Shown: positions 5,358-9,748 of the stretch, in pieces
Position numbering within the stretch: the stretch's first letter is position 1
Layout of the letters: every line of letters begins with the position of its first letter
From: Balneolaceae bacterium
Lineage (GTDB): Bacteria > Bacteroidota > Rhodothermia > Balneolales > Balneolaceae
DNA: 9,748 bases
NCBI GenBank assembly: GCA_007118525.1
Contig: SKRK01000120.1
Span: forward strand, 1 to 9,748
Direction of reading: 5' to 3'
Program-made: the position numbers and the translations under genes
Notes under the pieces: model-generated
Told to the model about the DNA's origin: nothing
Database searches by the model: none
Seen by the model: the letters and a program-made list of their open reading frames with translations, nothing else

Positions 5358-6683
5358 TGCAAGCAGCGCATCCAATTCGCCACTCAACCTGAGCAGTTCG
5401 GTTTCTGATATTTTAGCCTCAAACTTTGCGTTGATAAGCCTGTTTTCTGCGGCAAGAAACGTACGCTGGGCCTCCCTGAATTCAAGAGAGCTAATAGAGC
5501 CCAGCCTGAAACGTTCCAGCGCAATATCGAGCGTCTCCTCTGCAATAAGCAAATTCTCCTCCTCCAGATCTACCAATTCGATGCTGTTTTGGTAGGCCCT
5601 GAAGAGAACCAAAAAGTCCGATTCAAGCCTGAGTTTTTGCGACTCTAGGTTTAATTCTGAATTTTTCCGGTTAATCTGTGCATTTTGTACCCGGCGATTT
5701 GTATCAAATCCATTAAACAGGTTAACCCTGGCCGTGATGCCAACCGAAAAACCTGTAGTCTCGTTGAACCGGAAAAATCCGCCATCGTTCTCACTTCTGT
5801 TATACCTGTAGCCTGAATTAAGCGATATGACCGGAAGTCTCTCCCCCCTGATCTCACGAACTTCAAGCCGGGAAATCTCTTTACGCATTCTTGCAATAGA
5901 CAGATCCACATTCTCTGCCATAAGCTTTTGATATAGCTCTTCGCGCACCAGAAACCGGTTAACAAGAATCTGCCTTGTTACTTCAAATTCTGTGGATGGA
6001 TCTCTTGAAAGAAGTTCGTTGAAAAGTATTTTGGCTTCTGTAAGAATATTCTGTTCACGCAGAAGCGATGCTCTGTCAGTATTTAAATCAGACCTGGCCT
6101 GCAGCAGATCATACTCCGAACCAGACCCTATATCCACCTTCGCTTCCTCTATTTCAATACGTTCACGCGACACATCAATATTATCCTGAAGTATTTTAAT
6201 CTGTTCACTTATTCGAATGATGTTAAAGTAAGACAGTGCTATTTGTGATACCAGGTTCTCCATATCGCTTCGGAGCTCCTCGTCGCTCACATCTTTCAAT
6301 TTACCAAGCCTGTCGTATGAGGAGAACATCTGAAAACCGTCAAAAATCGTCCAATTCAGATTAATAGCAGCACTGGTACTGGTGCTTCTGGCTCCGGTAT
6401 TGGTTTGTGAATCACCCGATGCCGACTCGAATTCACTGTCTTCCACACTTTCATTTCTGGAAGCCGTTAATTCAAGTGAGGGTAAGAAACCGGCATTGCC
6501 AATCGAAAAGTTGTTTGAGGCCTGTTCCTGGAGATTTCTGGAGATCAAAATCCCATAATTATTCTCCAGACCCTCCTCAACGGCTACCTGCAGAGTCAAT
6601 GCCTGTTGAGAAAATGCCGGTTTAGAGGAGCAAATGTGAAAGGTAATCGTTAAAATTACTGCAGCTAATGTTATACGGATCAT
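5346..6683 (-). CDS. TolC-family outer membrane efflux protein
   Basis: TolC-family proteins form a trimeric outer-membrane channel with a long periplasmic alpha-helical tunnel, the exit duct of a tripartite pump. The 445-residue product begins with a signal peptide of about 25 residues (cleavage near AFS-QQA). The mature N-terminus LTLQVAVEEGLENNYGILISRNLQEQA is the standard first helix of the family. A GFLPSLELTAS segment and INLNWTIFDGFQMFSSYDRL mark the first OEP repeat; the second repeats the pattern with LPVISLNSGYRYN, VGITARVNLFNGFDTNRRVQNA and a final helix running to the C-terminus. Long heptad-like helices (about 135-215 and 345-435) fit the tunnel coiled coils. Length is normal, and no lipobox is seen, unlike OprM-type members. 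Its ATG overlaps the stop of the RND pump gene by 4 bp (ATGA), a sign of translational coupling, so the two almost certainly work together. Confidence 0.93.
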   Translation of the reverse strand: MIRITLAAVILTITFHICSSKPAFSQQALTLQVAVEEGLENNYGILISRNLQEQASNNFSIGNAGFLPSLELTASRNESVEDSEFESASGDSQTNTGARSTSTSAAINLNWTIFDGFQMFSSYDRLGKLKDVSDEELRSDMENLVSQIALSYFNIIRISEQIKILQDNIDVSRERIEIEEAKVDIGSGSEYDLLQARSDLNTDRASLLREQNILTEAKILFNELLSRDPSTEFEVTRQILVNRFLVREELYQKLMAENVDLSIARMRKEISRLEVREIRGERLPVISLNSGYRYNRSENDGGFFRFNETTGFSVGITARVNLFNGFDTNRRVQNAQINRKNSELNLESQKLRLESDFLVLFRAYQNSIELVDLEEENLLIAEETLDIALERFRLGSISSLEFREAQRTFLAAENRLINAKFEAKISETELLRLSGELDALLALSQ

Positions 6684-9600
6684 ACAGACGCAGGTTCAAG
6701 TTTTTCGTCAGCTCTTATGGCACGCTCAACAATCTCTTTTTTGATAGTTTTATCCGAGGCGAAGTAGCTGTATATGGCTGGAATAACGTAGAGTGTTAAG
6801 AAGCTGCCAATCAACAACCCGCCTATAACGGCAACACCCATTGAGGTACGGCTTTCCGCGCCGGCACCAAGAGCAAGTGCGATGGGCAGAATTCCAAGTA
6901 TTGTTGAGATCGAAGTCATTAGAATTGGGCGAAAGCGTACTGCAGCAGCATCCATGATAGAATCCATTACCGACATGCCCTGTTCCTGACGCTGGTTGGC
7001 AAATTCAACAATTAAAATTCCATTTTTCGCTATCAAACCGATCAGCATGATGGCGCCAATCTGACTGAAAATATTCAGGGTTTGATTGAAATACCATAGT
7101 GTTACGAGAGTACCCATAATTGCCAGTGGAACGGTAAAGAGAATAATAAACGGATCCCGAAAGCTTTCGAACTGGGCTGCAAGCACCAGGTATATGAGTA
7201 CCAATGCAAGGATAAAGATAAACATCAAACTGGCCGCACTCTCTGCAAAATCGCGCGACGGCCCGGCCAGATCCGTTATAATGGTTTCAGGCAAAATACC
7301 CGAAGCAATTTCGTTCATGGCATCAATGCCGTCACCTATGGTATATCCCGGGGCAAGTCCGGCAGAGATTGTTGCCGAGCTAAAGCGATTAAACCGAAAA
7401 AGTTGAGGCGGGGCGCTTGATTCGCTCAGCGTAACAAGATTATCGAGCTGAATCAGTTCATTACGATTGTTTCGAACATAGATGGTACGAAGATCCACCG
7501 GTTCATTCCGAAACTGACGCTCCATCTGCCCAATTACCTCATACTGTTTTCCATCCATGATAAAGTAACCAAAGCGGCTGCCTGACAGGGATAACTGAAG
7601 CGTTTGTGCGATATCTCTCACGGAAATCCCCAGCGACCTGGCCCGGTTGCGGTCTATCTCCACCTGTATTTCGGGCTGGTTGAACTTCAGATTCACATCA
7701 GCAAATGAGAATGCATCATGACTGTTAGCAGCATCCAGAAAATCCGGTATAACCTCTTCCAGCTGCTGCAGGTTTTGCGCCTGAAGCACAAACTGTACCG
7801 GCAAGCCGCCTCTGCGCCCACCTATAGATTGCGGCTGAGAGACAAAAGTCTGCGCGCCGCTCAATCCCCCCAAAATACCGGTTAACTGATCTGCTATCTC
7901 CTGCTGCGACCTGTCTCTTTCGCTTTTGTCGACAAGTGAGAGGAATCCAAAAGCTGAGTTTACAGAGCCGGCAGCACCAAATCCGGGTGAAGTTACCGTA
8001 TTGATGGCATAAAGTTCAGGCACATCATCCTGAATAGCTTCTATCATCCGGTCAACATAGTTATCCATGTACTCAAAAGAGGCACCTTCAGGGGCTGTGG
8101 CTGATATCCGCATTTGGCCCCGATCTTCCATAGGCGCGAGCTCTTGCGGAATATTTACATACAGCAGTACAATTATGCCGGCCGATACTCCTAAAACAAC
8201 AAAAGCCATCCAGCGAACCTTCATAAACGAATCCAGGGAAGATTTATAAATGTTATTGAGCCAGACAAAGAACGGTTCAGTCATTACATAAAATCGATTC
8301 TTCTCAGCACCCCTCGAGAGAATTTTTGTAGCAAGCATGGGTGTGAGCGTCAATGCAACAAAGGATGATATGATAACCGCTCCGGCGATAACAACACCGA
8401 ATTCCCGGAATAACCGGCCGGTTGTTCCGCCTAAAAATAGGATGGGCATAAACACAGAAACGAGAGCAAGTGAAGTGGCCACAACCGCGAAGAAAATCTC
8501 TTTAGACCCCAAAATACCCGCTTCAATGGCGGATAAACCCTGCTCCATCTTAGCGTAGATATTTTCCAATACAACTATGGCATCATCCACTACAAGACCA
8601 ATTGCCAGAACAATAGCCAGCATCGTTAATACATTAATAGAGAATCCGGCAACATACATTATAAAAAATGCGCCAATCAGCGCAATTGGAATTACAATAA
8701 TCGGTATCAAAGTGGTTCGCCAGTCTCGTAAGAAGAGAAAAATAACCGCAATAACGAGTGCCAGCGCTATAAAAACTGTTTGTTGAACTTCATTTACCGA
8801 TTGCTGAATATATTCGGTTGTGTTAAACCCGACAGCAAGATTGATATCTTCGGGAAGATCTCGCTCTATACGTTCAAGGCGTTGAAAAAACTCTTCAGCT
8901 ATGCTTAGCTGGTTGGAACCCGGAAGCGGAATTACAACAACTCCAACCATCGGAATACCATCTCTTTTTAAAACCGTTCGCTGATTTTGGGCTCCCAGTT
9001 CTGCGTAGCCGATATCACCAAAACGAATCTTTCTTCCATCATCCTCGCTGATAATCAATTCATTGAACTCCTCTGCCGTGCTTAAGCGTCCCATGGTTCG
9101 AACAGAAAGTTCCGTTACCATTCCCTCAATTCTGCCGGATGGAAGTTCTACATTCTCCCGATCCAGTGCCTGCAGGATATCAAGTGGTGTAAGCCGATAT
9201 GCAGCCAGTTTTAGCGGATCGAGCCACAGTCGCATGGAGTATTGCCGTGAACCCCAGATTCTGATTTCACTTACACCGGGTATGGTCTGAAGCTGTTCCT
9301 TAAAAATATTCTCGGCAATAGCGGTCAAATCGAGCAAATTGCGCCGGTTGCTGTTCACATTCAAAAACACAATGGGTGAAGAGTCGGCATCTGCCTTGGT
9401 AATCGTTGGCGGGTTTGCGTCGGGCGGCAAATTACGCTGAGCTCTTGAAACCCGATCTCGAACATCGTTTGAAGCTGCCTCCAAATCAACCTCAAGGTCA
9501 AACTCTACTGTAATTGTGCTTTGGCCGTCCCTGCTAACAGATGTGATAGTTCGAATGCCTGCAATCCCGTTTACTGACTCTTCGAGCGGTTCCGTTATCT

Positions 9601-9748
9601 GCGACTCAATTACATCCGCATTGGCCCCCACATAGCTTGTACTTACTGTAACTATCGGGGCATCTACTGAAGGATACTCACGAACGCCCAGGTAGAAGAA
9701 CGAAATCACTCCAAACAGGACAATCACAATCGACATTACAGAAGCCAA
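6680..9748 (-). CDS. RND-family efflux transporter, AcrB/HAE1-like (5' end outside window)
   Basis: This is an inner-membrane, proton-driven pump that passes substrates through an adaptor to a TolC-type channel. 1022 residues are visible. They start inside the first transmembrane helix (ASVMSIVIVLFGVISFFYL), and the TTG at the window edge is probably a Leu codon of the usual RPVLASVMSI opening, so about a dozen residues lie outside. The periplasmic porter region includes YPSVDAPIVTVST and a PGSNQLSIAEE loop. The first helix cluster holds the proton-relay Asp388-Asp389 (VVDDAIVVLEN, matching AcrB Asp407/408), and the second holds Lys908 (GLIAKNGILIVEF, matching Lys940). A second porter half lies between about 540 and 835. 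A typical hydrophobic cluster ends in YVIPAIYSYF near 987-996. All key residues are present, so it should be active. Substrates such as drugs, bile acids or dyes cannot be read from the sequence. The adaptor (membrane fusion) gene would be upstream, beyond 9748. Confidence 0.95.
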   Translation of the reverse strand: MASVMSIVIVLFGVISFFYLGVREYPSVDAPIVTVSTSYVGANADVIESQITEPLEESVNGIAGIRTITSVSRDGQSTITVEFDLEVDLEAASNDVRDRVSRAQRNLPPDANPPTITKADADSSPIVFLNVNSNRRNLLDLTAIAENIFKEQLQTIPGVSEIRIWGSRQYSMRLWLDPLKLAAYRLTPLDILQALDRENVELPSGRIEGMVTELSVRTMGRLSTAEEFNELIISEDDGRKIRFGDIGYAELGAQNQRTVLKRDGIPMVGVVVIPLPGSNQLSIAEEFFQRLERIERDLPEDINLAVGFNTTEYIQQSVNEVQQTVFIALALVIAVIFLFLRDWRTTLIPIIVIPIALIGAFFIMYVAGFSINVLTMLAIVLAIGLVVDDAIVVLENIYAKMEQGLSAIEAGILGSKEIFFAVVATSLALVSVFMPILFLGGTTGRLFREFGVVIAGAVIISSFVALTLTPMLATKILSRGAEKNRFYVMTEPFFVWLNNIYKSSLDSFMKVRWMAFVVLGVSAGIIVLLYVNIPQELAPMEDRGQMRISATAPEGASFEYMDNYVDRMIEAIQDDVPELYAINTVTSPGFGAAGSVNSAFGFLSLVDKSERDRSQQEIADQLTGILGGLSGAQTFVSQPQSIGGRRGGLPVQFVLQAQNLQQLEEVIPDFLDAANSHDAFSFADVNLKFNQPEIQVEIDRNRARSLGISVRDIAQTLQLSLSGSRFGYFIMDGKQYEVIGQMERQFRNEPVDLRTIYVRNNRNELIQLDNLVTLSESSAPPQLFRFNRFSSATISAGLAPGYTIGDGIDAMNEIASGILPETIITDLAGPSRDFAESAASLMFIFILALVLIYLVLAAQFESFRDPFIILFTVPLAIMGTLVTLWYFNQTLNIFSQIGAIMLIGLIAKNGILIVEFANQRQEQGMSVMDSIMDAAAVRFRPILMTSISTILGILPIALALGAGAESRTSMGVAVIGGLLIGSFLTLYVIPAIYSYFASDKTIKKEIVERAIRADEKLEPASV

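Noticed and set aside
9743..9748. TTG at the window edge as the RND pump start
   Set aside because: RND pumps of this type begin about a dozen residues earlier with a basic R-P-V-L-A-S opening, so the TTG is best read as an internal Leu codon and the gene as cut by the window edge.

Overview
The window looks like chromosomal DNA of a Gram-negative bacterium. The evidence is a lipoprotein with a lipobox, a TolC-type outer-membrane protein and an RND pump. I favour the Bacteroidota/Balneolota side: there is a DUF4412-like exported protein, an MnmA with a Gly-Cys-Cys insertion of the kind I associate with those phyla, and no clear Shine-Dalgarno sequences before most starts. This placement is inference from protein style and base composition, not from a marker gene.

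There are two divergent halves. From 2999 down to 1, four genes run on the minus strand: an HNH endonuclease, the tRNA 2-thiouridylase MnmA, a DUF4412-like periplasmic protein, and the start of a lipoprotein with a 5'-nucleotidase C-terminal domain, cut by the window edge. Between HNH and mnmA lies an 88-bp array of 7-nt CAAGGNN units that folds back on itself. It begins at the base after the HNH stop codon.

A 573-bp intergenic region (3000-3572) follows, with an 8-bp inverted repeat just ahead of the HNH gene and another inverted repeat ahead of the next gene. On the plus strand, 3573-5309 holds a hexameric-type glutamate dehydrogenase and, 24 bp later, a small RsbW/SpoIIAB-like anti-sigma-type ATPase.

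These meet, tail to tail across 36 bp, a minus-strand efflux operon (9748 to 5346): an RND pump of the AcrB/HAE1 type, cut at its N-terminus by the window edge, whose stop overlaps the start of a TolC-like outer-membrane factor by 4 bp. The periplasmic adaptor would be expected upstream of the pump, outside the window.

Most of the window is ordinary housekeeping and efflux content. I see no CRISPR array, tRNA, rRNA, insertion sequence or defence cassette. The parts worth a second look are the heptad inverted array, the unexplained HNH/gdh intergenic region, the gdh plus anti-sigma pairing, and the altered 5'-nucleotidase C-domain lipoprotein.
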